Shown here: positions 16,952 to 26,002 of the stretch, piece after piece
Layout: the number at the start of each line of letters is the position of its first letter
Position numbering within the stretch: position 1 is the first letter of the stretch
Assembly (NCBI RefSeq): GCF_023715105.1
Contig: NZ_JAMBNO010000019.1
Location: 18,441-82,440 of the forward strand
DNA from: Hydrogenophaga intermedia
Lineage (GTDB): Bacteria; Pseudomonadota; Gammaproteobacteria; Burkholderiales; Burkholderiaceae_C
Length of the DNA stretch: 64,000 bases
Direction: 5' to 3'
The notes under the pieces: model-generated
Told to the model about the DNA's origin: nothing
Databases searched by the model: none
Seen by the model: only the letters and a program-made list of their open reading frames with translations
Program-made: the position numbers and the translations under genes

Positions 16952-17895
16952 GGAACCCACCCTTGCGTCTGCCAGGCGCCAGTCACTGAATCGGCACCGG
17001 TGAAGTAGGCACAGCAGACCTTGCCGCGATCCCGAAAGACATCTTGCCCTTTGAGTAATCGGTGCGCCTCGGGCAGTCGGTAGTAAGGCACCGCCGGCAG
17101 AAGGTGGTGGGTGAGGTGGTAGCCGTTGTTGCGCGGGTGGATCAGCCAGCGCCAGACACCGTGGCAAGCCATGTCACGCGTAAAGGTGAACACGCCGCCC
17201 GGCTGAAGGCCGAAGTGATCGCACATCTCGCGGAAGGTGGTGATCAGATGGAATGCCGTCGCCCTGGCCAGCAGCCACAGCACCAGAAAGGTGACTGTGA
17301 AGTCGGGGCCGGCCACAACCCACATCAACGCTACCGCCCCAAGCCACCATCCAACGATGTATAGCTGACTGGCCGTGCGAACCTGGCGCGAGAACAGGTG
17401 TCCACCCATCGACGACAGCCATGCATTTAAGGAAAAGACTTGGTCCAGGTAGTTCGAGAACCAAGTCGTTGGCCCACTTCGAGCGAAGAACAGGAGATCG
17501 GGGTCACCCCCATCGGCCCCGAGTTCCATGTGGTGTTTGAAGTGCGTTTCGCGGTAGCGGGTCAGGCTGGCGAACAACAAGGGTGCGATGAAAAGGCGCG
17601 CCACCAGGTCGTTACGCCGTCGATCCCTCCACAGATTCCGATGCCCAGCGTCGTGAAGAATGTTGCCGAGCGCGCGTTGACGGTTGGCGATCAGCACAAC
17701 AGCCAGTGGCGCGAACAGCTCGCTCCACCAAACGACTAGCGCCACCGAGCTGAGGACGATGAGCCAGTCGAAGGCAATGTCCAGCACGGCGCGCCAGGGT
17801 GCCAGCCGAAACAGTTCACAGTGCGGGTCACCCTGTTGGCGCAGCTCTGATCGAAGCGCGGCCATGTCCGAAAGGACATTCGAAGTCGTTGTCAT
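16948..17895 (-). CDS. Membrane fatty acid desaturase
   Basis: A 315-aa di-iron membrane desaturase. The three histidine boxes are present: HDAGH (about residue 81), HFKHH (about residue 116) and HLTHH (about residue 266). Four hydrophobic stretches flank them in the usual order. The ATG at 17895 has a clear GAAGGAG ribosome-binding site; the longer upstream frame is discarded. Such enzymes introduce a double bond into acyl lipids or hydroxylate a membrane substrate. It forms a coupled operon with the SSS transporter. Its exact substrate cannot be read from sequence. Confidence 0.88.
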   Translation of the reverse strand: MTTTSNVLSDMAALRSELRQQGDPHCELFRLAPWRAVLDIAFDWLIVLSSVALVVWWSELFAPLAVVLIANRQRALGNILHDAGHRNLWRDRRRNDLVARLFIAPLLFASLTRYRETHFKHHMELGADGGDPDLLFFARSGPTTWFSNYLDQVFSLNAWLSSMGGHLFSRQVRTASQLYIVGWWLGAVALMWVVAGPDFTVTFLVLWLLARATAFHLITTFREMCDHFGLQPGGVFTFTRDMACHGVWRWLIHPRNNGYHLTHHLLPAVPYYRLPEAHRLLKGQDVFRDRGKVCCAYFTGADSVTGAWQTQGWVP

Positions 17896-18166
17896 GGTGG
17901 ACACTCCTTCTTCACGGCGTGCGGCTGCGGACGGCCTCGCAGCGCACGGTAACGAATGTCGGAGCACAAGGCCCAGGCCGCGCCAAAAGGTATCAGGAGA
18001 TCCCAACTGCGCGCGGTGGTTTAGGAACTTTGGCCGTGCGTCAATTCAGCTAAACCAGTCCCTTCTGCGGTGCACTTGCGCACTTGTGCACACGCCGGGT
18101 CAACGCCAGCCGCCCATAATCAACGCCGAAAGCCAACACCATTTCCCTGTGCAGGAGGACATCGGA

Positions 18167-18580
18167 GTGAGCGGAGAAAAAGACCAAGTTCGGCTGCAGC
18201 AAATGATGGCCCCTGACCTACGGCCAGAGACTTACGTCTACTGCACCTTCCAGGACCAACGCCTCCCCGTTGACCTCTCTCCCATTTGCACGTTCAGGGA
18301 GACCGAGGGATTGACGGCCATCGTGGAGCGCTCTCAAGCCGTTCGTGCCAAGGTGCCCTTCATCTTTGAGGCCAAACTCATCACGCTCACTGTGCATTCG
18401 TCACTTGAAGCCATAGGCTTTCTGGCCATGATCGCTACAGCCCTGGCCAATGCAGGCATCCCTTGCAATGCGGTCGCCGCCTTCCACCACGATCACCTGT
18501 TCATTCCGGTTGAGCGAGCCAACGACGCGTTCTCTTTGCTGAACGCTTTGAGCCACAGCAGCGCACCGGCAGCAATTTGA
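18167..18580 (+). CDS. ACT-domain protein (DUF2241/ACT_3 type)
   Basis: A 137-aa protein with the pattern LRPETYVYCTF, then TFRETEGLTAIVERSQA, and ITLTVHSSLEAIGFLAMIAT near residue 83, ending in NAVAAFHHDHLFIPVERAND. This matches the small double-ACT family (DUF2241), whose members are thought to bind an amino acid or other small ligand. The GTG start at 18167 follows GGAGGA with an eight-base gap. It is divergent from the desaturase operon. Function in cells is not established. Confidence 0.8.
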   Translation: MSGEKDQVRLQQMMAPDLRPETYVYCTFQDQRLPVDLSPICTFRETEGLTAIVERSQAVRAKVPFIFEAKLITLTVHSSLEAIGFLAMIATALANAGIPCNAVAAFHHDHLFIPVERANDAFSLLNALSHSSAPAAI

Positions 18581-18749
18581 CTCGCTGCGCATGCAGGGTC
18601 TTCTTCGTTTAGCGCGACTGAACCCGCTGCAGATTTGGGCGCCCTGCCCGGATTTCCTTTGACATCGCGCGACGCGCTTGTCTACCCTACCCTCTATCCA
18701 GTCTCTTGAGACTTGGTTTGTGGGTTACGCGGTACTGGCACTGCGTGGC

Positions 18750-18772
18750 CTGTCGGTCATCCAGACCTGCAG
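18750..18772. promoter_or_regulatory. Lux-box-like imperfect dyad
   Basis: Nine-base arms CTGTCGGTC and GACCTGCAG (7 of 9 positions pair) separated by five bases, ending at the ribosome-binding site of the 145-aa gene. The CTG...CAG outer bases recall lux boxes bound by LuxR-type regulators, and a LuxR gene lies 0.4 kb downstream. No binding evidence. Confidence 0.35.
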
Positions 18773-18780
18773 GAGTGGGC

Positions 18781-19218
18781 ATGAACAACCTTCAACTCCC
18801 CGAGGTGACGCCGTCAGCATCTGCGGTTGTGACACGCCCTTCGGTCAAACGTCGTATCGATCCTATCGACGCGCCCGCCCGCCCATTGGGCGCCAAACGT
18901 TTGGCGCTGTTCGCAAAGCGCACCAACGCTGTCGCATCGACGTCAGATCGCAATGCAGTCCGCATCGCTGCGGGCGATACTTTGCTGGCAAACCACGATG
19001 GCACTGTGACCTTTCTTCTGCGCGCCACGAGCTACGGTCTGTTGATGGAGCGCACCCAACGTCAAGCTTCTGGCATGCGGCTGGTGCAGACGATGGTCTT
19101 TCATGACGTGAAGAGCTTCGACCGCTGGTGTGCGGTTGAGCCCCTTCGTTTTGATGATGGTTTGCTGTTCAGCAAGCTGAGACGAGAAGGCCATGCGGCA
19201 TTTGCCATCCAACGCTGA
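18781..19218 (+). CDS. Unknown protein translationally coupled to LuxR solo
   Basis: A 145-aa basic protein. The first 50 residues are Pro/Ala/Arg-rich and probably flexible, and the rest (from about residue 60) alternates strands and helices, including TVTFLLRATSYGLLMERTQR and a helical segment with FHDVKSFDRWCAVEPLRFDD. Start supported by the AGGAG site at 18771-18775. Its last 26 bases overlap the LuxR gene, whose ribosome-binding site lies inside this gene. No family recognised. The coupling suggests it acts with, or modulates, the LuxR protein. Confidence 0.6.
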   Translation: MNNLQLPEVTPSASAVVTRPSVKRRIDPIDAPARPLGAKRLALFAKRTNAVASTSDRNAVRIAAGDTLLANHDGTVTFLLRATSYGLLMERTQRQASGMRLVQTMVFHDVKSFDRWCAVEPLRFDDGLLFSKLRREGHAAFAIQR

Positions 19219-19975
19219 CCCCTCCGGTCTTGTGTCACGCGAGCGTGCAACGGTGGACAACGTTCGCGTTTTGCAGCTACTTCCATTGCTCACAGACGCG
19301 ATATCTTCGGGGGAAGTGATGTCACTTTTTCACGAGGCCGTGGTGGGCCTGGGTGCTGATGTGGGCGTCTTCCTGAGTTGCGTTCGTGACGATGCAACCC
19401 GAACCTCCTTTCGGTCGCTTTGGGCCTGCGATCCAGCATGGCCGGCGGAGTACGCTTCCCAACGTTGGTTTGAACATGATCCCTGGTTGCGGTATGCATC
19501 GTGCGACGCGGAACCCACCCGCTCAAGCAACCTGGTCTGTTCGTCAACCAAAGATATCGCCTTCATCCGCGCAGTTGCAGAGCATGGCTTCGCGTCTGCT
19601 TTGATCGCACCTGCCCCCAGCTCGGTTGGCCTCTCAAGGGTAGGAGTCCTGTGCCTGGGATCAGCTGACCCCGAAAGGTTCGAGGGCGAAAATTACCCAC
19701 AGGTGCGAGTACTGGCGCGTGCGCTCGCCATGGAGCTGCATCACTCGATTGCAAAATCCATGCGTGAGGAACTGCTCCAAGGGGTGCGCCTTACAGAAGC
19801 CGACCTGCAGCTCCTGCGCTGCGAGGCCGCCGGACACAACAGCAAAGTGATCGGTGCGGCCATGAGTCTTGAGGCCAAAACCATCGACAGCCGGTTTCAG
19901 CGCCTCAATGCAAAGCTGGGGGCGCCGGACAGACGCACAGCAGTACGCATAGCCCGCCTTTACGGCCTGCTTTAG
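19193..19975 (+). CDS. LuxR-family regulator with autoinducer-binding domain (LuxR solo)
   Basis: A 260-aa protein. The N-terminal ligand domain (about residues 30-175) contains the spaced aromatic/aspartate set W-x-C-D-P-x-W-P-x-E-Y, then RWFEHDPWLRY, typical of acyl-homoserine-lactone-binding domains. The C-terminal LuxR helix-turn-helix begins LTEADLQLLRCEAAGHNSKV near residue 197, followed by IDSRFQRLNAKLGAPDRRTA. There is no luxI-like synthase in the window, so it is a solo. The start ATG at 19193 has GAAGG two bases upstream and lies inside the preceding gene. The ligand is unknown. Confidence 0.82.
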   Translation: MRHLPSNADPSGLVSRERATVDNVRVLQLLPLLTDAISSGEVMSLFHEAVVGLGADVGVFLSCVRDDATRTSFRSLWACDPAWPAEYASQRWFEHDPWLRYASCDAEPTRSSNLVCSSTKDIAFIRAVAEHGFASALIAPAPSSVGLSRVGVLCLGSADPERFEGENYPQVRVLARALAMELHHSIAKSMREELLQGVRLTEADLQLLRCEAAGHNSKVIGAAMSLEAKTIDSRFQRLNAKLGAPDRRTAVRIARLYGLL

Positions 19976-20195
19976 GCTGAATGCCCCCGGTATTTCAATC
20001 CAACTGATGACTGATCTTTGCGAGAGTTGGCGTTTAGTGGAATGCAGCGACTGCCTTTAACTTCGCCTGACTGGCTTCAGTTGATTGACGAGTATTGCCC
20101 CACTGCTTGACTTGTTGGTGCAACCTCCCATGCTGCCGATAGGTAGCCCACCTGCGCCGGGTCATGTGAGCCCTACTTTTTTCTCTCGTCCTCTG

Positions 20196-21857
20196 CTACA
20201 GATAGGGCGTTGCGTACCCGACGAACTCATCTTGCTCCGTCCGTGCAACCTTCCAATACCGAGCACCATCAGGCTGTTCTCTTTCCTCGCAGACCGTCAG
20301 GTACAAGCGACGCTTCGCGCGCGAGATGCCGACGAAGTAGGCCGAGCGCTCGGCGTCCTGGTCTCCCCAGAAGGTTTGACTCTCAACACCCAACACTACG
20401 ACTGTGTCGAACTCCAGGCCCTTGCTCTTGTGGATCGACATGATCTTCACCGCTCGGTCACCTGAGAACGAGCCAAGGGCTGTCACCGGGTCCTCACCTT
20501 CGGACAACAGCGTGTGTGCCCGCTCAGTCGTCGCGTCGATCTGCTGTTGCAGATAGTCCCCACGCGCGTACTCAGACGAAAGCCCGACTACCGCGTCACG
20601 TCCGACGATGTCGAGTAGCTCGCTCACGATGCATCGCAGGTCGACTAGGTCTGCAAGATCGGCCTCCTCTGCTGCGAGCCTCTTCTTGACGTTCTCGACG
20701 TAGCGGTTCCAGCGCGATCGAGCGCGATATTCGTTCTCCTGATCGAGCCCGCGCCCGAACACCACAAGGTCGAGGAGTCGCTGAAAGGGGCCGGGCTGGC
20801 GATGCCCTGCCGCGACGAGAAGGAAATCGACTATCAGATTCGCAACGGGCTCCGATGCCAGGTTCTGGGTTGCATCCTCATCGCGGTAAGGCACGCCTTT
20901 CGCATCCAGCGCCACGCGCAGCTTCTGGCAGTAGAGGTTCTGCTGCTTGCTGACCAGCACTGCGATCTCGGAAGGATTGACGCCTTCGTCGTCTATCCAG
21001 CCGCGCACAGATTCTGCGAGCGCCTCTGCCTCGTCATCATCGTCGTCGAACCTTAGAATTTCAATCTCGCCCTCATCGCCTGGAAGGTCAGCGTCGTCCA
21101 GTGCTGCGGGTAGGTCCATGACGCGCACCATCGCGTTTTGCATGCGGCGCAACCTCGGCTCTGACCGGAAGTTCTGATAGAGGTTGAGTGGATGTGCATC
21201 GAAGTCTTCCGCAAAGCTCTCGAAGATTCCTTCTAGCGCACCGGCCCATCCCATGATCCGTTGCTTCGTGTCTCCGACTGCCGTCAGTCGGACAGGCGTG
21301 TCCTGAAAACAGACCTTGATGAGCTCGTACTGCGCATTCGTGCAGTCCTGAAACTCATCGAGGAACACATGACTGTAGGTTTGACGGATCGCGTTGCGTG
21401 CGATCTGACTGGACTCCACGATCTGGACCGCGAGCGGCACCATGTCATTGAAGGTGATAGATCGCCGCTGGATACGGTTAGGACCGACGCTGTAGTCCGG
21501 ATCAAGCGCATCCTGTCCGGTCAGCACTGGCCTGAAGCGATCAATGATGCGTTTCGCAAACGCATGAAACGTGTGGCTGTCGAAGCGTGCCGCCAGTTCC
21601 GGTCCGCAACGCTTGCGGACCCGGGCTTTGAGGTTCTGGCTGGCATCGACCTTGAACGAGATCGCCAGGATGCGCTTGGGATAGCGGCAGGCCCCGGTGC
21701 GCAGCAGGAAGTCGGCACGCTGCGCCAGCATCTCCGTCTTACCTGCGCCTGGACCGGCGGTAAGCGCCAAGTTGCTGTCGATCTCTTTGGCCGCCGCTAG
21801 TGCGTTCGGCTCAAGGGAGAGGCCGTCAGCGGGGGACCAATGTTCGACCCTGATCAT
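20196..21857 (-). CDS. UvrD/PcrA-like helicase, GajB-like partner of OLD nuclease
   Basis: A 553-aa superfamily-1 helicase. Walker A AGPGAGKT is at residues 34-41, Walker B DEFQD at 167-171, motif III GDTKQRI at about 195, and the C-terminal motifs SIHKSKGLEFDTVVV and VGISRAKRRLYLT come later. Its ATG overlaps the stop of the OLD-family gene by four bases. OLD class-2 nuclease plus UvrD-like helicase is the composition of the Gabija anti-phage system (GajA/GajB), in which the helicase-like subunit senses or processes DNA and stimulates the nuclease. Somewhat longer than the described GajB (about 500 aa). Assignment rests on domain pair and order. Confidence 0.8.
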   Translation of the reverse strand: MIRVEHWSPADGLSLEPNALAAAKEIDSNLALTAGPGAGKTEMLAQRADFLLRTGACRYPKRILAISFKVDASQNLKARVRKRCGPELAARFDSHTFHAFAKRIIDRFRPVLTGQDALDPDYSVGPNRIQRRSITFNDMVPLAVQIVESSQIARNAIRQTYSHVFLDEFQDCTNAQYELIKVCFQDTPVRLTAVGDTKQRIMGWAGALEGIFESFAEDFDAHPLNLYQNFRSEPRLRRMQNAMVRVMDLPAALDDADLPGDEGEIEILRFDDDDDEAEALAESVRGWIDDEGVNPSEIAVLVSKQQNLYCQKLRVALDAKGVPYRDEDATQNLASEPVANLIVDFLLVAAGHRQPGPFQRLLDLVVFGRGLDQENEYRARSRWNRYVENVKKRLAAEEADLADLVDLRCIVSELLDIVGRDAVVGLSSEYARGDYLQQQIDATTERAHTLLSEGEDPVTALGSFSGDRAVKIMSIHKSKGLEFDTVVVLGVESQTFWGDQDAERSAYFVGISRAKRRLYLTVCEEREQPDGARYWKVARTEQDEFVGYATPYL

Positions 21858-23800
21858 TCGGGCAGGTCCGCGAGCTTCGCCTCGACCGCATCGAACATGC
21901 GGTCGAGCACATCGGGCATGTCCTCGATAAGTGCGTCGTCATCCAGGTTCGCCATTGCGCGGATATGCGACGTGGGCTTACTGTCGAGCTTGAACCTTTG
22001 ATGGTACGCGTCGAAGTAGCTCTGCTCCTCTTTAGAGTACTGCCCTTCAAGCACGTCATGGCTCTTGCCAAGCACGGCCTTGATCGTGTCTTCGTCGGGC
22101 TCCTCCAGATCGTCGTCCTTCACGCGATACGCAGCCGGGTAGTGCGTCATCATCATGAAGTCGAGATCGAGCGGCGTGGAGAAGTAGACCCCGAGCGCCT
22201 CAAGGCGAGCGATCCAGCCCAGATCGCCAAGGATGATTCCATCGTTGGAGTTCCACTTCGGGAGGTCGTCGATCTCTTCCAGTGTCAGGTCGTTGCCGTC
22301 GATGTCTGCATAGCTCAGAAGCTGATTGGCGGCGTACTTTATGCGGCCCCATCCGCCCTGATACCTCGCGACATCGAGATCCAGCAGCGTCACATGCGGG
22401 ATGCCAAGGCCGTTCAGGAGCCGCCAGAGGTGATTGACGTGCCGCCCTCCAAGGGGCGCTACGGAGATGGATGCGTCATCGGCGAGGATGCCTCGGGCCT
22501 CCAGCAATCGCGGCAGCACGATCTGCTCGCTGTCACCTTCACCCAGGATGACCATGCGAGAGAAGTAAAGCTCCGGGAAGGCTTGGACGCCTTCGCGGAC
22601 AAACTTCTGTGCTGACTCGTCCTCCGGAAGTTCTATGCTCTTGACGATAGTGCTCCGCTCTTCGTTCAGGCGAAGGTACCGGACCGACTCCGGCGGTACC
22701 CGGCGCAAGAGCGACGGCGCATGCGTCGCTACCAGCGCCTGACTGTCCTGACCCTCTGCGAAGGTCGTCAGCGTCCTGACAACTCGCCCGAGATAGTGGG
22801 GCGACAAGCTGTTCTCAGGCTCTTCGATGGCGATGAGCGTGAAGACAGCGGGACGCAGCTTGTCTATGTCAAATGCTTCGGCCAGCTCGCCGTTCAAGAC
22901 CTTGCGGCCGATGTCGTGCATGGCGAGCACCAAAGAGACGTAAAGCAGGGACTGCTGACCGTCGCTGAGTCGCGTGAAGTCCACGATGTTTTCGCCATGG
23001 CCCGGCGTGAACCCGATGCTCAGATGCCGCAGTAGGTTCTCGATCTCGTTTCGCCCGAATGAGACCGACGGGTTTGTGTAGTGGCTTCCCTTGTGCAGGC
23101 CGCCCCATTGATCAGTGAGCGCGGTAGCGATCCCACCGATGGCAGCGTTGTCGCGGAGTTCATCGCCAATCTGCTCCGTCAGCGTGCTGATCTCCTCGCG
23201 CTCAGCGCTCCAGTCTGCCGACCGCAGCGCTCGTCCGAGGAGTGCGTTGGCAGAGTAGGAGATGTGGTCGGCAGGATCGCGTCGGGCTGGCAAGTAGTGG
23301 ACATGGATGGCGCTACGGTCCTGCTTCGATACGCGGCTCTCTTCGGTTGGGTTTCCGTCCTCGTCTTCGCTGATAACGAACGTGAAGCTCTCTTCAATGT
23401 CGTCGTCCTGATCGATGGTTGCCCTCAACCGGAAGCGAACCTGCGCCGGACCTTCCGCCGCCACCAGTTGCATGTGCGCGAAGTTGCCAGGCACCGCTGG
23501 GAGTGCCGCTCCGTCGGCATCATCCTGTTCCAATTCGGGAAACTCGAAATCCGCTTCGATCCAGAGGGTCCGCTGTTCAGGGGCGTCCTCCGGCGCTTCG
23601 CTCGCCGGAACGTGAAAGTCGGACCGCTTGATCCTTCGCTGCGCCGGATCGATGCCGAACATGCGGGCGAGGGCCTGGAGCATGGCAGTCTTGCCTGCGC
23701 CGTTTGGCCCGAGCAAGAACGTCATGTCGGTCAGCTTGATGACGGTGGGTTCGGGACCGAACGAGCGAAAGTTGGATAGTCGAAGTCGGACAAGTTTCAC
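21854..23800 (-). CDS. OLD-family ATPase/Toprim nuclease, GajA-like
   Basis: A 648-aa protein from a GTG start that follows a GGGAGG site; an ATG 54 bases upstream would add an unlikely tail. The N-terminal ABC-type ATPase has Walker A GPNGAGKTA at residues 31-39, signature RLSDGQQS near 277-284, Walker B IAIEEPENSLSP near 323-334 and the ATHAP switch near 358. The C-terminal Toprim domain shows GEGDSE (about 420-425) and DLD (about 474-476), the metal-binding set of OLD nucleases. With the overlapping helicase gene this matches Gabija. It would cut DNA when nucleotide levels or phage DNA trigger it, by analogy with studied GajA. Confidence 0.85.
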   Translation of the reverse strand: MKLVRLRLSNFRSFGPEPTVIKLTDMTFLLGPNGAGKTAMLQALARMFGIDPAQRRIKRSDFHVPASEAPEDAPEQRTLWIEADFEFPELEQDDADGAALPAVPGNFAHMQLVAAEGPAQVRFRLRATIDQDDDIEESFTFVISEDEDGNPTEESRVSKQDRSAIHVHYLPARRDPADHISYSANALLGRALRSADWSAEREEISTLTEQIGDELRDNAAIGGIATALTDQWGGLHKGSHYTNPSVSFGRNEIENLLRHLSIGFTPGHGENIVDFTRLSDGQQSLLYVSLVLAMHDIGRKVLNGELAEAFDIDKLRPAVFTLIAIEEPENSLSPHYLGRVVRTLTTFAEGQDSQALVATHAPSLLRRVPPESVRYLRLNEERSTIVKSIELPEDESAQKFVREGVQAFPELYFSRMVILGEGDSEQIVLPRLLEARGILADDASISVAPLGGRHVNHLWRLLNGLGIPHVTLLDLDVARYQGGWGRIKYAANQLLSYADIDGNDLTLEEIDDLPKWNSNDGIILGDLGWIARLEALGVYFSTPLDLDFMMMTHYPAAYRVKDDDLEEPDEDTIKAVLGKSHDVLEGQYSKEEQSYFDAYHQRFKLDSKPTSHIRAMANLDDDALIEDMPDVLDRMFDAVEAKLADLPE

Positions 23801-24124
23801 GTAGCCTCCCTTTCTACGAACGACAACGGGCGTCTGCCCGTTGTGGCGAACCATGCCATTGTGCGGGTCTCACCTCCTAGACCCAAGGCAACTCTGCGAT
23901 GCGCCGACTCTGGGTCAGTGGGCGACTGCCGGTTGCTCAATCTTGCGGGGATGTACCTCCCTGCTCATCACTCGCTCATTGCCGAACTGCTCCTGCGACC
24001 CTAAGTAGGTGCAGCTTTTCGGTACACCCAGCGCCATAAAGACTTATTCTTATAGAAATTGGTGTCTAAGCGAAATATTTTCGTGTAACATTCCCGCTTG
24101 ACGAAATCTGACTAGGAGTTGCGA
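23801..24124. other. Divergent intergenic region between the Gabija-like pair and the ImmA/IrrE module
   Basis: About 320 bases without a gene. The part nearest 24125 (about 24030-24110) is noticeably AT-richer than its surroundings and probably holds the promoters. No strong hairpin or repeat seen. Confidence 0.5.
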
Positions 24125-24781
24125 ATGGCATTGACGAACCATGAAACGATCTATGAACTGCTCGTGAGGAATATCCCGCGTGAGCTTGTCATGGGCCTCG
24201 AAGAAGCCAAGCTGGTCGGCGCTCAACGTGCCTTTGCTGCAGCCCGAGGGATGGATGACGGGCACTTGCCCAGCGTGGTGGGGCAGTTGCGCCACTTTCA
24301 TATGAACGAGTCCTTTCATCGCGCACTCGCCGTTGCAGACGCATCTCCTTCACCGATACGCGGCAATCAGATCGTCACAGGTCGGTCTGGGATCTTCACC
24401 TTGGCACGGTTCAACACCAAGTATGGGGTCTGGAACAGCGGACGGCGTAGCGAAACCCGAAAACAGATGTCCCTGGCGAACGCAGCCATCGAGCCACTGG
24501 TTCAACCCGGACTCTTTTCAGGCTACGTGGAGCCATCCCAAGCGGTTGTGTTCGTCGTGGCCTGCTTTGCAGGATCGCTGCACAGCCAGCCGGACACACC
24601 CGTCTCCATCGAAATCGCGGTCCCAGATCGCCACATGCAAGGCTGGCTTTTCCGGGAACCCATTGATGCATTCATCAAGCGCTACGACCAGCAGTCGACA
24701 GCAGGCCAGGACGATTTGGCTGTGCCGACGCTGAAGAAGAACATTGGCAAACAACAAGACAAAGACGGAACAGGATCATGA
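24125..24781 (+). CDS. Unknown protein, first gene of XRE-ImmA/IrrE module
   Basis: A 218-aa protein starting MALTNHETIYELLVRNIPRE. It contains a mixed alpha/beta core including SGIFTLARFNTKYGVWNSGRRSETRKQMSLAN-like residues (about 88-118) and a hydrophobic strand AVVFVVACFAGSL near residue 140, and ends in a charged Lys/Gln/Asp tail. TAGGAG lies upstream of the ATG. Its stop overlaps the start of the protease gene by four bases, so the two products are very likely partners. No family was recognised; a toxin-like or effector-like role is conceivable from the context. Confidence 0.65.
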   Translation: MALTNHETIYELLVRNIPRELVMGLEEAKLVGAQRAFAAARGMDDGHLPSVVGQLRHFHMNESFHRALAVADASPSPIRGNQIVTGRSGIFTLARFNTKYGVWNSGRRSETRKQMSLANAAIEPLVQPGLFSGYVEPSQAVVFVVACFAGSLHSQPDTPVSIEIAVPDRHMQGWLFREPIDAFIKRYDQQSTAGQDDLAVPTLKKNIGKQQDKDGTGS

Positions 24782-25986
24782 GCAGGGGTGGAGTACAAGG
24801 ATTTCAGAAAGATCGACTTAGCCAAGTTCTTGCGGCCCGTCGGCTGACTCAAGTCCAGCTGGCCTCGATGGTCGATGTCTCTCCGGCAACCATCAGCAAG
24901 TGGCGCGCGGGAGCGCAAGCGCCCGAGCGTGACGCGCTTGACCGCCTTGCTGGCGTGGTCAACGTCACGCCGGAATGGTTTACCCGTGCACCCGGGGCGA
25001 AGTTGTCGTTGCCGCTTTTTCGCAGCAACGCGTCAGCGCACGTCGCTGCACGAGCCATGCTGGAGGCCCGCCTTGAGTGGGCCCAAGACGTGGCGGCTGC
25101 CCTGATGGAGTACGTTGACTACCCCGATGTCAATTTGCCCTCTCGGGATTACAAGGAGCCGGAGCAGATCACTAACGAGGACATCGAGAAGGCTGCCTGC
25201 GAATGCCGAGATCTGTGGCGTCTGGGCCGCTCGGCGATTCAAGACTCGGCACTGGCCGTGGAAGGTGCTGGGGTCATCCTCGTTCGGGAAGAAACCGGCG
25301 TTGCCCAGATTGAAGGGCTGTCGGCTTGGAGCGAGGTATTGGGCCGACCGTTGATCCTCCTGTCCGCCGACAAGGACAATGGTTATCGCAGTCGCTTCGA
25401 CCTTGCCCACGAAATCGGGCATCTTGTCCTGCATCGTCACATTCAGCGCACGACTGACAGCGCACGCCACAAACTGATGGAGCAGCAGGCGCACCGCTTC
25501 GCAGGCGCTTTTTTGCTGCCCGCCGAAACGTTCGTCAGCGAAGTTCGTGTGCCACCGACTCTGGATGACTTGTTGCTGCTGAAGCGCCGCTGGGGCGTGT
25601 CGGCGGCAGCGATCATCATGCGGTTGAAGGCTCTTGAGTTGCTGGATGAAGATGGCGCTCTGGTGCTTTTCAAACGGCGCTCTGCTAGGTGGGGCGCGAA
25701 ATCGGAACCTGGAGATGAGGATCGTCGACCAGAGCAGCCACGTCTGCTTCGTCGCACCATCGATCTGTTGGCCGAAGAGAAGGTCATGCCTTTGGAAGCC
25801 ATCCCGAGGCACATCGGACTGGCTGCGGGCGACGTGGAAGCACTCGCCGGATTGCCCGAAGGCTACTTCCAGGGCAAAACCAATGTCGTGGAGTTTGCGC
25901 GACTGAAAGCAACCCAGAAGCAGGTTGATGACCAACCAGCCCGAGGCAATAAGGTGGTGCCATTCCGGCCCGTCTCCAAATCCTGA
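24778..25986 (+). CDS. XRE helix-turn-helix fused to ImmA/IrrE zinc peptidase
   Basis: A 402-aa protein. Residues about 10-65 form an XRE-type helix-turn-helix (LTQVQLASMVDVSPATISKW). A COG2856 metallopeptidase follows, with the zinc motif HEIGH at 211-215 and the third ligand region MEQQAHRFAGAFLLP near residue 234. The last 90 residues are extra. In phage and ICE systems ImmA-type peptidases cleave a repressor to derepress genes, and similar XRE-ImmA fusions occur in toxin-antitoxin-like and anti-phage modules. It is coupled to the upstream unknown gene by an ATGA overlap and followed 16 bp later by a small gene. Confidence 0.85.
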   Translation: MSRGGVQGFQKDRLSQVLAARRLTQVQLASMVDVSPATISKWRAGAQAPERDALDRLAGVVNVTPEWFTRAPGAKLSLPLFRSNASAHVAARAMLEARLEWAQDVAAALMEYVDYPDVNLPSRDYKEPEQITNEDIEKAACECRDLWRLGRSAIQDSALAVEGAGVILVREETGVAQIEGLSAWSEVLGRPLILLSADKDNGYRSRFDLAHEIGHLVLHRHIQRTTDSARHKLMEQQAHRFAGAFLLPAETFVSEVRVPPTLDDLLLLKRRWGVSAAAIIMRLKALELLDEDGALVLFKRRSARWGAKSEPGDEDRRPEQPRLLRRTIDLLAEEKVMPLEAIPRHIGLAAGDVEALAGLPEGYFQGKTNVVEFARLKATQKQVDDQPARGNKVVPFRPVSKS

Positions 25987-26002
25987 TGTGAAAGGAGTAG
26001 CG

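Noticed and set aside
18581..20195. An acyl-homoserine lactone synthase near the LuxR gene
   Set aside because: No LuxI-like ORF is present on either strand, so the regulator is treated as a solo.
20196..23800. PARIS or retron assignment for the OLD-type ATPase
   Set aside because: The partner is a UvrD-like helicase and the ATPase carries its own Toprim domain, which fits Gabija and not PARIS; no reverse transcriptase is present.
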